From Thalassia testudinum (taxonomy: Eukaryota > Streptophyta > Magnoliopsida > Alismatales > Hydrocharitaceae): a DNA stretch of 64,000 bases. Position numbers and translations under genes: made by a program. Shown here one piece after another: positions 32,301 through 45,200 of this stretch. Every line of letters begins with the position of its first letter. The first letter of the stretch is position 1. Location of the stretch: positions 15,816,501 to 15,880,500 of the forward strand of contig JAZHRO010000024.1 of the NCBI GenBank assembly GCA_037157565.1. Direction: 5' to 3'. The notes below the pieces were generated by a model. That model searched no databases, was not told the DNA's origin, and was given only the letters and a program-made list of their open reading frames with translations.

Positions 32301-33355
32301 TTGCATCTTTAACTAATTGGTTCCAAGGGAAATTATGGCTTGCTTTCATTCAATGGGATAGATTAGTCAATTTAGATTTTGAAGGCTATAATCGCCAATT
32401 TTCTAGGACAATGGTATACATTGTTTGAAGCAGAAATTTATGCGACAAGAGTATGCTCCATTCATAAAGAACATCTAGAATACAAGTAACAACTTACTTT
32501 ATAAGCATTGATGCAACTATTATTAAAGAAAAATAAGGTTTAAAATAGAACTAAAGGATGAGCATGTAAATTTAGTTCATAAGAGTTCTAATTATCCAAC
32601 TAGATCTAGTCTAGTCAATTAAGTTTTGAAAGAATAATTGGTCACTTAACTAGTCAATCGAACTGTTGACTAGGCCATTGATCTAAGTGATCAGTGATAA
32701 ACTTCAGGAAGCCTCTACGATTTGATTAGAGGTGAGGCACAATCAAGAATTTAAATGCAATCAGATCATAAGATGGTAAAGCAAAGGCACACCAACAAAT
32801 TGGTTGCTCAATTCTACTGTATATGGTGTACATTTGAGAAGATTGAATTGAGTACAATAATGTTCTTTCTTAATCTTTCAATACAATAGAGAACTCAAAA
32901 TAAACAAGTATGCAAGGATACTTCGATGGATATTCCCCTCTTAGCTTCGACTCCTCTCTGTAGTCTTCATGAATCATAACTTCAATGGGATTCTTTCTTG
33001 TTAGTTGATAGAGGATTAGCGCCAAGATTCGTGGGAGGATTCTCGTCTCAAATTTCTTGGAGCACGCTACCCTTTGAGGTTTTATCATTCTTGGTTGCCT
33101 CCTTCAAATCTTACTTAATGGGTTGTTGCAAGTATTGTGGTCCTATCTGTTGTAAGGATCATAACAAAAATGAAAGATGATCAATACAAAAAAGGTAAGT
33201 TTTTACATGGGGCATGTGGGTGGTTATCACTGCTGGTACGCATGACCTAATATGGACCATAGGAGTGACCTCTTATGGGTTAGTTTCACAAACTATAAGA
33301 TGGACATAAGAGTGAGCTATATGTCTGTTAAGACCTCGGCATCAAATGTCTTTTA

Positions 33356-34285
33356 AGACGTCTGGAAGTTGGTCCAGACGTCTGGAAGTCTTCCCAGACG
33401 TTTGGAAATTAATTTTTGCGGCGTACGATTTTGCGTCTACGTGCATGCGTGCGTAGACTGAACTGCCATCCTCTTTTCTTCTCTCTCCTCCCTCCCCGTC
33501 CTGCAGGCGCATCTTTTTCTTCCTCTCTCTCTCTCTCCCCACGGCGCCTTCAAATATCTCCCCCTCTCCTCTCCCTTACCACCACTCCACCGTCTCCTCC
33601 TTCTTCTTCCTGTTAGCGTGAGAGTGCGAGAGCGAGGGCAGTAGCTGCTTCTGGGTGCATGCGGGGAGGAGGAGGTGTAGCGGGAGGGAGAAGAGGCGGA
33701 GCACGTGAGGAAGAGAGGGCGAACTCGCCGGAGTTACCAGGGCCGGCAGGCGGGGGCGCGCAGCAGGAGCGTAGCGCTGGGGAGGTGCTGCTGCAGCTCA
33801 GGCAGCAGGCGAGCGCAGCGTGGCCGTGCGCAGCAAGCGGAGGGCGAGGAGGTCTTGATTCTGGGAAAATTTCCCAGAATCAGATGTCTGGACCTACGTC
33901 CAGACGACGCGAGAGACGTCTGGAGGAAGATCCAGACATCTGAAAGGTACAATATTTCTTTTCTTCTTCCTTTCGCATGTACGACCATGCAGGTTGTTCC
34001 GCCAAGGGTTCTGCCTCATTGCTGTGTTAAGGTCGGTTGCGTACGCGTGCAGGTTTCATTCGGGAAGGTGCAAGGGCACGCCCTCCCACACAGATCGGAC
34101 GTCTGGGCAAGTCACCAGACGGCGGAGAGCGTCTCCAGACGTCCGGAGTAATAGACGGACGTCTGGAACTAGGTCCAGATGGTCCAGCGGGATCCTGGAT
34201 GTCTGAGGAGCAGCGCAGAAGTAAGGTATGATCTGAACCATCTTTTAAGATGTTTGGAAGGTGTTCCAGACGTCTGATTTGGGGC
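33356..34285. promoter_or_regulatory. Clusters of GACGTC palindromes in LTR J
   Basis: Three clusters (33356-33403, 33884-33945, 34093-34285) of CCAGACGTCTGG or close variants; I count seven exact GACGTC cores. A perfect inverted repeat with 12-bp arms GATTCTGGGAAA lies at 33857-33881. GACGTC is the C-box bound by plant bZIP factors. The same clusters occur in K. Confidence 0.65.
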
Positions 34286-34570
34286 AGAGTTGTTGTTTTT
34301 GACCCGTTTAGGATCCGTTCGAAGTCCAATTCCCGCGTTTGAAATTCTGTTCTTCTCAGAAATTGTTCCTCTACTTGTTTAAAATACTTGTATCCTATTC
34401 TGAGTAGTTCCTTGTGTTTGATCCTTGTGTTAGGACCTCGTCCCGTTACGGTTCTAGGGGTTGCGGAAGCACGTTGACCTACCGATCAAGCCCCCAGTAC
34501 TCCCGATTTTGTGGGTAGAGTGGCTCCCCTTGATTATTTATCAACATTTATGCACTTGTGAGATAAATAA

Positions 34571-34715
34571 TAGATTCTAAGGTATGGCATGAACCCTAGG
34601 GTTTGAAAACTAGATTGAATGATAGATCCTAGGGTATGGCATGAATCCTAGGACTGGAAAACTAGATTGAATGATAGATCCTAGGATGTGGCATGAATCC
34701 TAGGAGCAGAAACAC
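34571..34715 (+). repeat. 52-bp tandem repeat in LTR J
   Basis: Nearly three units starting at 34571, 34623 and 34675, each with GGCATGAAYCCTAGG and ACTAGATTGAATGA. The counterpart in K is at about 61590-61745. Confidence 0.85.
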
Positions 34716-36351
34716 TGAAACGAATGTCGTGAATACATGAATTGCATTCTTGGAAAAGTAGAAAGAAAAATGATAATTGCCTGTAATTGGATAACAGCTG
34801 CTTGTATATGAATGTATATTAATTATTGGAAACTCGAGCTATATAGGAATAAAACTAAAATGATGAAACGTAAAATGGCTTGGCTAAAGAAATATGAGCA
34901 TGAACCCTACGGGGAATTAGGAGTAGAGCTCCTGAAAGGTAAATGGAATGGAGTTGGGGAAGTGAGCTGGCCCTTGAGTACGAAGTACCAAGGAGAGCAA
35001 CTGTCCCCCTGTTTAGTGCAGAGCGGAGCTAGCCGCCCCAGGGACCCGGGGTTAGGTCTGGCTACTTTGTATCGACTTTTGGCCCTCGCGTACACAGTAT
35101 CGGGGAGAGCTACTAGTGTAGAGAGAGCGCTGGCCTCCCCACGGGCCCTGGGGTTCTGCTAGCCGTCCTACACCGACTTGTTAGGCCCACTGGGCAAACC
35201 AGGGTAGTCAGGCGAGGGTGTGCGGACTGTGGAGGGGCAAGAACCCTGTTTGGTTACTATGGAGGGGCTAGACCCCTGTTACTGAGAGGGTTCTGCTCTA
35301 TACTGGTTCTGTGCTGTGCTTTGGGGCGCACCCGTTAACGGAAACAACTGACCGCGTGTCAGTGCGGGGTAGATACCTGTGAGTTTATCGCACGTGCCGT
35401 AGTCACCGTTACGCCTGTCAGCAACCTTGGGGTGGCTGACTGAGGGTAGGACCACCACGGGGGACTCTCCCGGCTAGGAGAGCACCACGTGCTACTTCTA
35501 CTTTTCGGAAAAGACTGCAATCAAGATCGTTCCCACGAGGAACATTCAAGTTTAAGAGAAAGATTTGAGAAATAATTCGAGAACGAGTAAATAGAGGAAT
35601 AAAGAAAGAAACTATAAACAATAGCTAATTATCCACCTTTACGGTTTTTCTTAGCTAGCTGGTTGCCACTCTACTCAGCATTTCACTGACGTGTCACCTT
35701 TGCCACCTTTTGAGGACCAGGTGTTGAGCAGCCAAAACCTGCGGCTGCGGAGGGTGTTGGGCTTAGTAGAGCCCAGTAGTTCTACTTGTTTTGTACCTAC
35801 TGTATTATTTTTCTATTGTAGTGAGTATATCCTGTTACACTTGTACTTTTTTATTGTAAGCATCATGTTTATGTACCTATTTAAATTTTCTACAGTTGTG
35901 GTGGTGTGTACTGTAGTAGTTCTTTTTTTTACTGCTGTACTTTTATTACTGTTAGTTACATGCATGATGAATGTAGTTTATTTTACTGTTCTTTTGGTTA
36001 CTTTCTCATTGGACGACTGGATCTTGGGATCAGTCGAGTCGGTCTGATTCTCGTGTCCCATAAGGATTCGGGAATCGGGTTGTAACAATGTCTCATTGAT
36101 TCATGGTTTTCCTTGCACCGATAAAGTAGCCAATGCTTTACTCATCCGCAATGGCCCTGATTATAGCCAAGGCCTTGGAATTAATTTTTTAAGCCCATTT
36201 AAGGAGCCTTGATGACTTGCTTTGTGGACACGTGGCAAAAATGTGATACTTAGGGATTTTTCTCCCATCACTAGGAGGATATAGTAATCCCATTAGAAGG
36301 TGTTCGTCACTTTTTTTTGTCAACCTTGTATTCATCTTTACTATTCTCCTA

Positions 36352-36646
36352 GGCATTGTTTGTTTGCAAGGATTGAGCCATTTATATTGCGCTTCGATCT
36401 TTCAATCCAGGGTTATGATAATCTAGGATAGAGCCCTCAATCGATTATCCAATTCAAGAGGAGAGGGTGGGATGAACTTATTTTAGGATTGTGTAAGAAA
36501 ACATCTATACCTATCCCCCCAAACACTCTATACTTTGATCCAAATTTTCTCCAAATACAAAAATTTAAGAATCCCATGTTTATTCCACAATCCCAATACT
36601 TACAAAATCAATTTCTCAAAATCAATCCCTCAAGACAAATAATACC
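36352..36646. mobile_element. Harbinger/Tourist-like MITE (295 bp)
   Basis: Terminal inverted repeats GGCATTGTTTG and (complement of the right end) GGTATTATTTG, extended imperfectly to about 26 bp. It is flanked by a 3-bp CTA duplication (36349-36351, 36647-36649). A 3-bp TSD and this TIR style fit PIF/Harbinger. Confidence 0.75.
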
Positions 36647-36649
36647 CTA

Positions 36650-37809
36650 GTTGGTAAGTAGATAAGCTAGCTTGAGATATGCATAAGTGACATGAGGGTG
36701 AATGTGATTGGATATGAATATTTCAATAATGAAACAAAAGTCGTCATAATTTTGTAAGACACAGACATATCTCATTCCCTATGCTATCATCGTTCTACCC
36801 ATGAGCATGTAATGCAAAGTTAAGATACCCATAAACAAATAATACACAGACATAGGCATGAGTTGGCTATGTTAGAATTTGAGTTGCGAGGAGAAAATAA
36901 AAGAGAAATAATGAAGAAGGTAATTGTTTGATTCTTGCTATTTGGCTTTTAGGTATCGATCGATTTCTTGAATAAAAAAATTTTGGACAACTGCAATTCT
37001 GACTTCTGTGATTTCACATGGCCAAACCATTTGATCCCAACAACTTCCACTAATAACAAGCACAAGTCTTGCTAGTCTAGGTGTGTTAAGTGAATTAGAA
37101 TTTCAAGGCTTATTAATGACATGAAAATTAAGGACTTAAAATTCAGTTAGTAGTCGAGTAGTCAACCGATTATGGTTAATGATTGTCAACCAACATATGA
37201 TCCTTAAGCCTGCTAATGTGGCAAAATACAAGTTACAAAATGTTGAAGGGTCGAGGCACAACATTTTCAAAGATAGTCAGAGCTTGAAGTAACTTTGACA
37301 ACAAGATTCAATTCATTCATTTGTTTGTTTGTTTTTAAGTTGTTGGAGTACATCAAATTATAAGTTTATTTATTTTGTTTTCCTTATCCACATATGCTTG
37401 ATTTGATGCAGTCCACAAAGTAGTTGGGTTTATCATTTGTACTCTTGCCTTGTAAAAGGAGGCCTTTGTTCCTTTTAATAGTAGGAAGTATTTTGATTGA
37501 TTGCATTACATTAATTTTTCTCTCTCCCACACTATAGAAAAAAGGGATCTATTTTCACATGAATTCTTTTCGATTTGATCACTCTCTTTTTAATTTGACC
37601 CTTTTTTAGCTCTATTTGAGAGGCCAAGTATCTGCTCAACGTACATGCAATTAGCTTACATTATGGAGCTAATGATGTGTAATTTTCATAAAATCTCATT
37701 GGTTTTCACTAACTATTGTAGTCGCAGTGGACTTCGTTGTTGCTTAGTCGACTATGCTTATCACCATTTAAAAGATTAAGTTGTTGCCACCTCTAGCTAA
37801 CTAGACCTA
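36650..37809. other. AT-rich intergenic stretch, nothing recognised
   Basis: About 1.2 kb with no coding signal or repeat shared with the rest of the window. Confidence 0.5.
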
Positions 37810-40001
37810 TGTTGAATTGCTTTGATCATATTTTAAAAATCATTTCGCGTAGTAGTACAGAGGATAAAAATGTGTCAACATTTAAAATTTATAACTCAAA
37901 AAATAGAATAATTCGAGATTGAATACAATGAGCAAATTAATGTACGAATATCACTATTTGATTTCGAGTGATTTTAGTGAACATATTAATGAATTTAAGA
38001 AAATAAAACAAGTTTACTATGACACTTAAATTATAGCAAATAGAGAATATATAAAGTGCAAATAGATATTTGTTAAAGCTCAATAGGAAATAATAATTAG
38101 TAATAATCAAATATTTATCAAATTAGGCATAAATGAGCTCTAATAAAAATGTTTAACAAGTTATTGTAGTCAAAATTTCTCAAAATAGACTTTAGATCAA
38201 GAATAAATAATGTATTTCAGATCTATCCTCGCACTGTTTCACTTTGGTCCTTGTAATTTTCGATTAGGTCTTCAGGAACCCTTATAGTTTGGTCCTTTTC
38301 TTGCAAACAAGCCCTCACCTATTTTCTTCTTCAAGGTTGGCAAGGCTTTGCTAGAGGTCAACTAGCCTTGTGATCCACCCGTTGGATGGGGTCGACGAAC
38401 GGAGGCTATGGTCGTTGGGCATTCACCGACTTAGTGGTGGTCGTGGATTGATGATCGGTGAAGCGGTGGCGACGGAGGGAGAGGCTGGAGTTGGGGATGA
38501 AGGTGTGGCTTCGATGAAGTCCTGCAGGCAAAATAGGAGGTCGTTTGACCTTGCGTCAGATGCAAGAGCTTGGAGGTGAAGCCTATAAGCAAAGGCCTAA
38601 ATCTATTGGGTGGTTGGTCGTGCGTGGAGGTGTGGTGATGAAGCTCCTCGAAGCTCCAAGTGGCGATGGTTGGTGACGGTGAAAACAAGGTCGAAAGGGG
38701 AAATTGAGGAGATGAGGAGATAGAGGAGGATAAGGGGAAGAAAAACCCTAACGCTATTGGACGGAAGAGTAAGAGAGAGTCGATGGCGGTGGCAGGCCGT
38801 CGGCGACGAATCAGAGGAGGAATTGAGGTTGAAGAAGGGGTCGGAGAATCGACTCCTTGGCTGAGAAGCATGGTGGGAGCGAAGCGAAGGCAGCTGCGCT
38901 CTCATTTGGTGATGAGAGTCGGTGGAGTGATGGGGCAAAGAAGACCTCAAGGTCTAGTGATGGCGGCTCACGGAGGAAGGGGAGGAGAGGGTTTTTGCGC
39001 TCGATTCCCAGACGCTGAGCAACAGAGGAGATGGGCAGATCTTTATAGAGGTGCTTCCGCACTAAAGAGGGCTGGAAGTTACGAGAATCGTTCACAACAA
39101 CTCGCAACCTCTACACCTGTTTTGACCAGGGATAGCAGACGGCAAAGGTGATCTCTGGCGGTGGGACAACCATTGAAGGATGCGGAACGGTGAGAGGATC
39201 AAATCCACTTTAGTCATCGAAGGCAACAGTGGTCTGAGGTGGCGAGGATTTGAGCTCGAAGCTTGATCTGGAGCTCAGTCAAAGGCTGGTCGATGGTCAA
39301 CGCGAGGAGGAAGACGGCTGACGTCAACCAAGGACCAATATGTAAGAGAAAAGGCCTAAAAGTAATTATTTTGGATCATATTGAAAAGATTTTGAAAGTT
39401 GAGGACTAAAATATAAAGTAGGTGCAAATGAGGGCCAAATCGGTCCAACCTTTTTTGGTAGCTTAATTAGAACATAAAAAATCTAATGGCAACCTCAATT
39501 TTGTATTTTGATGTTGTTTATATGGTTAATTCACAATTTAACCCAAAATATATCAAATTCCCACCTATAATTCTATTTTAAGTCGAAATGAATTCCAATT
39601 GTCAAATCGACTGCTCCAAATGTTATAAAATATTTTTAAATGATTTTAAAAGGCTTAAATTACATTTATTTCCATCGAAACTATTTTAATTGAAGTTAGG
39701 TTGAAATTAAGATTTTTAATTAAGAAATGATGTTCAAATTGAATGGAAATCCTAAATTATTTAATATTAACCTACTTTTAGGAAATTTAAGCTCAATTGA
39801 CCTTTGATTTATTATGGTTCACCCCTTAACCATTATGTATTTATAATTATTCATGAAAATTGCATAATTAACCCCTATTTTTATCAATTCCTCTCTTCAG
39901 CCCTGATTGATTATACTCTTTTTAATGTGTTAATTTGGTAAATTTAACCATAGAATTTAGCCAAATTAAATTAGTTATAAAGGATTATGGCAATGCCATC
40001 A
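37810..40001 (-). repeat. LTR-like H1 (2192 bp)
   Basis: In sense it starts with a terminal hairpin (TGATGGCA...TGCCAT, 40001 side), has a TATA box CTCTATAAAG (39041-39050) and ends AATTCAACA at 37810. It aligns with H2, H3 and H4/H5. It is the only H copy not interrupted, and gives the reference length. Flanks ACCTA and ACTTT do not match. ORFs inside (38431-38871, 38783-39151) lie in R/U5 and lack motifs. Confidence 0.55.
39041..39050 (-). promoter_or_regulatory. TATA box of LTR H1
   Basis: CTCTATAAAG on the minus strand, about 960 bp from the LTR 5' end. Confidence 0.5.
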
Positions 40002-40740
40002 ACTTTTCAAAAATTAATTAGGTTAGTAGGTGGTTGATTGACATTTGTCTTATATTTTCACAAATACATCCCCATTCCTTGCACCATTTACTTCCCATTA
40101 GTTGACTAAATGCCCTAATTTGATGATTAAAGGTCTCTATTATTAACTAGAGAGAAAGTTAGGGTTACGAGGTATTTTCCTAGATTTTACATCTTCGTCG
40201 AGTGAAACTCAATAATCAAATTCTCTTATTGTTGGTACATAATGAGGGAGGAAAAGTCAAGCCCAAGTAGGTAGCCCAATGGACCCCAAAAATAGGTTAG
40301 TCTAAGACCCAGAAAAAGAAAGTCAACCTACTACAAGAAAATCGAGCCCACACCACCATGTTCACTAGCTAGCCTCCTTGATTAGTTGGCAGAAGGGACC
40401 GACCAAAGGCCTTAGATGGAGTGGTGCTAGGACCAATCAGCATGTCAGCAATGAAGCTGACCTAGGAACCTGGGCGGGACAACGCAAGCTTGCCTAGATT
40501 GTCTAGAGAGGAGCTGGCTCGACATCTAAATGGAGTGCGACTCCTGCCCAAACACCAAGATAATGAAGTTCGAGCAACACTGACCCAGAAGGCAAAATGA
40601 TGCAAAGACAAGGCGAGTTGGGAAATGAAGATAATTATGTTTCCTAAAATTGGAATGATTACATGTGATTAATAAGGTCCTAAATCTTCTATGAAAAGGG
40701 TCCAAGGTACATAGGAAAAATGCTAATGGCCCTCGTTGTA
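40002..40740. other. Unassigned stretch, possible old LTR fragment
   Basis: From about 40231 it reads TGTTGGTACATAATG and is of moderate GC, unlike its surroundings. It could be a fragment of another LTR, but no second end, TSD or relative is in the window. Confidence 0.3.
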
Positions 40741-40748
40741 CTCAAGAG

Positions 40749-41687
40749 TAGGGTGGAGCATTGGATAGAGCACGACCTGTCCTCACCTACTTGAGAAAGC
40801 CCATATTTCTTTTCGGGCCATGGGTCGGGCCCAAGGCCCAAAATTTTTACGAAATCAAGACCCGGGTTCGGTCTAAGGCCCATGTTTATGGACCGAAGGC
40901 TGGATCGGGCTAGACTCGAGCTTTCGAGTTGGGCTAGAAAATCTCATTAAGGCTCATAAATTTTATTAGTGCCATTTTTTTGAATTTTAAATAAGACCTA
41001 CCAACCAAATAAACTATGTTTAAAAATATACCTTATTATTTTCCTAAAAAATGATGGACTTTAATATATAACGAAATTACTTACTTGAAATTAGTACTTG
41101 CATATCGTAGTTAATAATTTAAATTTATGTTACTTCGTTGTAAATATTATTTAAAGTAAGGATTGAATATAACATATTCAATATTATTCAACATAAGTTG
41201 CATCACACAAAGTTATTATATGATATAAGTTACAAAATAATGTCGTCGTCGGAGATGACCCGTCGATGAGAGATCGATTGAAGAGGAGAGTAGACTCAGC
41301 AAGACTCGTTAATGGATGCCTGAGATGGAGAGGGCATGAGGCAACTTAATGTCTTGATAGAATAACCACGGGCATGACCGCAGAGGGGGGAAGGGATTCT
41401 GATTCTATGCGTGGGATTGAGGGGGACTAGAGAAGGTGACGGTTGGATTCCTTTTTTTATTTTTAGTTAAAAGGAGAAAAAGGTTAAGAACTTGAGAAGA
41501 GTGGGTCGGGCCCAACGGGCTTTTTCGGATTTTTTCGGGATCGGGCCACGCAGGGCCTAAACCCAAATTTTTTAAGAAATTAAGGCCCGGGCTTGATTCA
41601 AGTAATATTCAGGCTCGGGCCGGGTCGGGCTTTTTCAAGTCGGGTTCGGGTCGGGATCGAGCTGACCTGACCCAATGCTCCACTCTA
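40749..41687. mobile_element. Non-autonomous hAT element (939 bp)
   Basis: Terminal repeats TAGGGTGGAGCATTGG and TAGAGTGGAGCATTGG (15 of 16). It is flanked by 8-bp duplications CTCAAGAG (40741-40748) and CTTAAGAG (41688-41695), one transition apart. Subterminal regions are rich in CGGGCC/GGTCGGG words, typical of a hAT group in plants. No transposase. Confidence 0.85.
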
Positions 41688-41705
41688 CTTAAGAGGACTT
41701 TTAGT

Positions 41706-42249
41706 CAATGTTTTAAAAACTAGATCGATTATTAAATCAATCAAGTGTTGTTTGATTTTTTAGTGGTTCAACTGATAATTTACACCACTTGAACTAGTTA
41801 TGACGTAAGTACATGAAAAAATAAAAAAAATGAATCGTAAGATATTTGCTTTAATTTATATTAATTCAATCAGGTCAAACCGAGTTGAATTGGTATTCAA
41901 TAAAAAATCAATAAAGATATATAGTAGGAAAAATTCTTTTGCAGCTACGATTACACTAAAATTGACATGTTTTTAGTAAATAATAAATAAAATAAAATGT
42001 ATAACCGCTAACTTTAAAGAAAATAAAGATATTTCAATCTTTGTTTCCAACTTTTATAAATTTTTTAGTTCCTAAGAGAACGATCAAATTGGATGCCTAA
42101 TTTATCGAATTAGCTGGTTTGATCGGGTTTTGATCTATTCACATTGATTTTGATTTGCATTGCTTAAACTAGTCATCCTAATCGGTAAAGCATTTGTTTC
42201 TAGTTGAATCGATTGAATTAGCTAGTTTGATCCAATTTTTAAAATATTG
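41706..42249. mobile_element. Second non-autonomous hAT-like element (544 bp)
   Basis: Terminal repeats CAATGTTTTAAAAA and CAATATTTTAAAAA, then GATC-containing subterminal repeats (ACTAGATCGA). Flanked by CTTTTAGT (41698-41705) and CATTTAGT (42250-42257), an 8-bp TSD with one difference. It lies 2 bp from the TSD of the previous element. Confidence 0.75.
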
Positions 42250-42257
42250 CATTTAGT

Positions 42258-45200
42258 GTCTCCTTGAGAGTTAGATTTTCTCCTTAAACATGCAATCACA
42301 TAGGTGAAATATTGTTACCAACTTTATATCTTATTAGTATAATTGATTGCTTGTCTTTTAAGTTGGGTACTTAAGTACTCAATCAAAATGTGATTGATTT
42401 CTTCTCCCTCCCATTTTCACGCATTTACTTTTTTCTCCCTCAAATAACTATGGGTAGTGCTTGGAGTGCGATGCTTCTCTTAGTCAACTCTGTTTCCATC
42501 TATCTATATGCTGAATTTAATATTTATATGAAGGCAAAGATGTGTAGCTCAGTTGTAGATGAGTTAGGTACAACCTAGTTGGTAGTTTTATATGGAACTA
42601 GTATTTCAAAATGAAAACTTTGTGATTGAAATAATTTAATAAAAATATAAAGTGCATCAAATTTAATTGAAATTAGACAATCTTAACACCTTCATCAAAT
42701 GAGGTTAAGTTTCATGATACTTAACTTGTTGAAATTGATCTCCCTTGATGTAGTGAGTAGGAGTATCCGATTAACTTAAAATTTTGTACATAAAATTCTT
42801 ATAGCAAATGATCTCAATTCTCAAAAATTTACTTCAAAACATTATTCATGATTCCACCTAACTTATATACAGCTAAACTTCACATTCTCTTTCCTAAATT
42901 TATACACGTTTAGGAGAAACATGTCAAGTTTGTGCATTTTTGGGATAAAATTGAGTCTACTACCTAGAAATCTTTATGCTATATGTTAACTAATTAAGTT
43001 TATAACTAATGTATAGGATATGAATGCAAAATCATGGTATTTATATTGTTGATGCACGTTATTTTTAAACTCGCATCCCCAGGGGTCTCTACTTATTAAT
43101 AAAGAACTCTCCAAGTGATTTTGATTTTCTACATCTATAGTGGAGTTTTACAGGAACAACATAATCATATTTCTCTTGGTTAGGGTAATATCAAACTAAG
43201 TATCTCAAATGAATAAACACACAAATGCCATCAAATTTATTTCTATGAAATATCTTCATTTTAAATATGGATTTTTAATATCCTTGTAATCTATGTGTGA
43301 TTACACAATTGGCTCCACAAACCTTATAATTATGTATATGCTCTTACAAAGTCATGTGGTTAATCAAGCATACACGTAGAGTTATAAAATAATTATCAAA
43401 TTTGTTAAAAAAAATAAGAAGTCCCTTAATTTTATACTTAAATATTATTATTAGATATTTAGCGAAATATTTCCCTCTTCCAATTCGATTCAATATATTT
43501 GTTCATAGAGCTTGTTACTTGATTGAAAACATTTTCGAAACACATCATTGGAAGACCTTTCTTCTCTTTGGTAGTGCTCCTTTAAAAGTTCATTCATCTT
43601 CTTTGACCTCCTCACGAGTCGATGACTTGTGCCAACACTTATATTGCACGTCATTCTCATCATACCATGGCAATAAGGGAGAAAGAATTGGACAAGGAAG
43701 TGGATAGGTGGATGGTGGTGACTACGAAGGACAAATGTAGGTAGGATGGAGTGCTAGGGCAAGCCAAGCTGATCCCACTTAAAGCCTATAACAACAAAAT
43801 TGACTTTGTCTTGAACCTGGAGTAAATGAGTTGGGCTTGCTTCTTGAAATTTCCAATATAAAATAGGTTGAATCAAGGCCCCAAAAAGTTGACTTATCTT
43901 CTAATCAAAAGGCTTTTATTAATCTAACTTGATTTTATTTAAATGATCCAAAGTACCTTTGCAAACTAAAGATGGATGTATTCCACGTTGGTGCTATATA
44001 TGATTACTAATTATTGACATACATAAGTGGCATTACTAGTCATTTTTTTCTTCAAATGACATAACAATCTAATATAATGTAATTTACTTATTAGAAATCA
44101 TGATCAATCTCATTCATCCATTCATCTCAAAATTGTTGTACGTAGTATCTCTCATCTTCTAGCCTTTTTTACGCAACATCCTTAAATGGTGCCAGCTAGG
44201 CTCAAAATGGGACATCTCATTGTCATTATAGGTTTGCGATTTAATATAGACCTAACTTGATTTGGATTCGATGTCGCTATGGGGTAAACTTGCAAGATAG
44301 GGTCTAATAGTGATATCAATATATATATTAATACTATCTTAAAGCTAATGAAAAATTGAAGGTAATGAACTAAAGTAGACTTTTGCTTAGGACTTATGTT
44401 TGACCCATTTTCTCCACCCATAGTATGGGTAAAAGAGGAGGTGTAATGGAGAAAGCAAGGTGGGGGAAGTTGCAAAAAAAAGGTTTGAGGTGTGGAACAA
44501 GGAGATGGGGGCAAAGTAGGAGAGGTAATCAAGGTGGAGTAGAGCTAAGGGGTATGATGCAAAGGAGGAGAGGCGTTGGAGCTTAGGTAGAGGACATGAA
44601 GTCGAGAGATTGTGGCAAAAGAGGTGCAATGGAACATATCAATGAAGGTGTATGGGGGTGGAGGAGAAGGGGCAATGGAGAGTGGGCATAAGAGTTACAT
44701 TTGAGAATGGTGGGGGCAAAAAAGGAGAAATAGAAGAGGTGGATTGGAGAGGGAGAAGAGGGGGCAACAATGGATGGTGGGTAGAGAGGAGGTGAAATTA
44801 AGAGGTGGGGTATGGGAAGATGAGCAGTCGAAAAGGTGGAGTTGTTGAGTATAGGTGAAGGTAGGGTTGGTAGAGTTTTTTTCTTTAATTTTTTATTTAT
44901 ATATTTTTTTGAGAGGTAGAGTGGTTGGGCTAAGGGGAAGAACAAGAAGTTGAGATGCGAAGACCGACCGTTAGGAACATTGATAGGTGGAGGCAGATTA
45001 TTAGGAGAAGAGGAAGGCTAAGAGCAATTGAGTAAGAGCATGTACGTAATAATGACATTTGAGGGACATACATATGTAATTGCATAATTTTTCAAGGCCA
45101 TGCATATAAAATCCCTTCAAGTTACTTGGAAAACTCTCTACCCTCCACTCCATACCTAACAGAAAGGCGCCGTAGGATGAACAGTGAGGACAGTCCCTAC

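Larger units (their letters stand above)
28182..33320. other. AT-rich intergenic stretch, no gene seen
   Basis: About 5 kb without a coding region longer than about 77 codons, and none with a recognisable motif. It contains one MITE (28995-29376) and a TG repeat (28497-28514). The rest shows no match to the LTR families of this window. Confidence 0.6.
33326..36087 (+). repeat. Solo LTR J (2762 bp), Tekay/Del-like, with perfect TSD
   Basis: TGTTAAGACC to GTTGTAACA, flanked by ATGTC at 33321-33325 and 36088-36092. It matches the 3' LTR of element K (60232-62908) in the opposite orientation over its whole length, including blocks at 35300-35520 and the terminal 36000-36087. It contains AGACGTCT-type palindrome clusters and a 52-bp tandem repeat. 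The ORFs inside (for example 34812-35162, 35691-36047) have no TE or host motif and are not taken as genes. Confidence 0.92.

Noticed and set aside
34571..34715. CRISPR-like array
   Set aside because: Direct 52-bp tandem units without spacers, in a plant LTR.
34812..36047. ORFs of 116 and 118 codons in solo LTR J
   Set aside because: Not preserved as open frames in the K LTR; no motif.
37805..40006. TSD for H1 (ACCTA against ACTTT)
   Set aside because: Only partial match; ends or insertion history uncertain, so not claimed.
40231..40748. A separate LTR starting TGTTGGTACA
   Set aside because: No second end, TSD, primer site or relative in the window.
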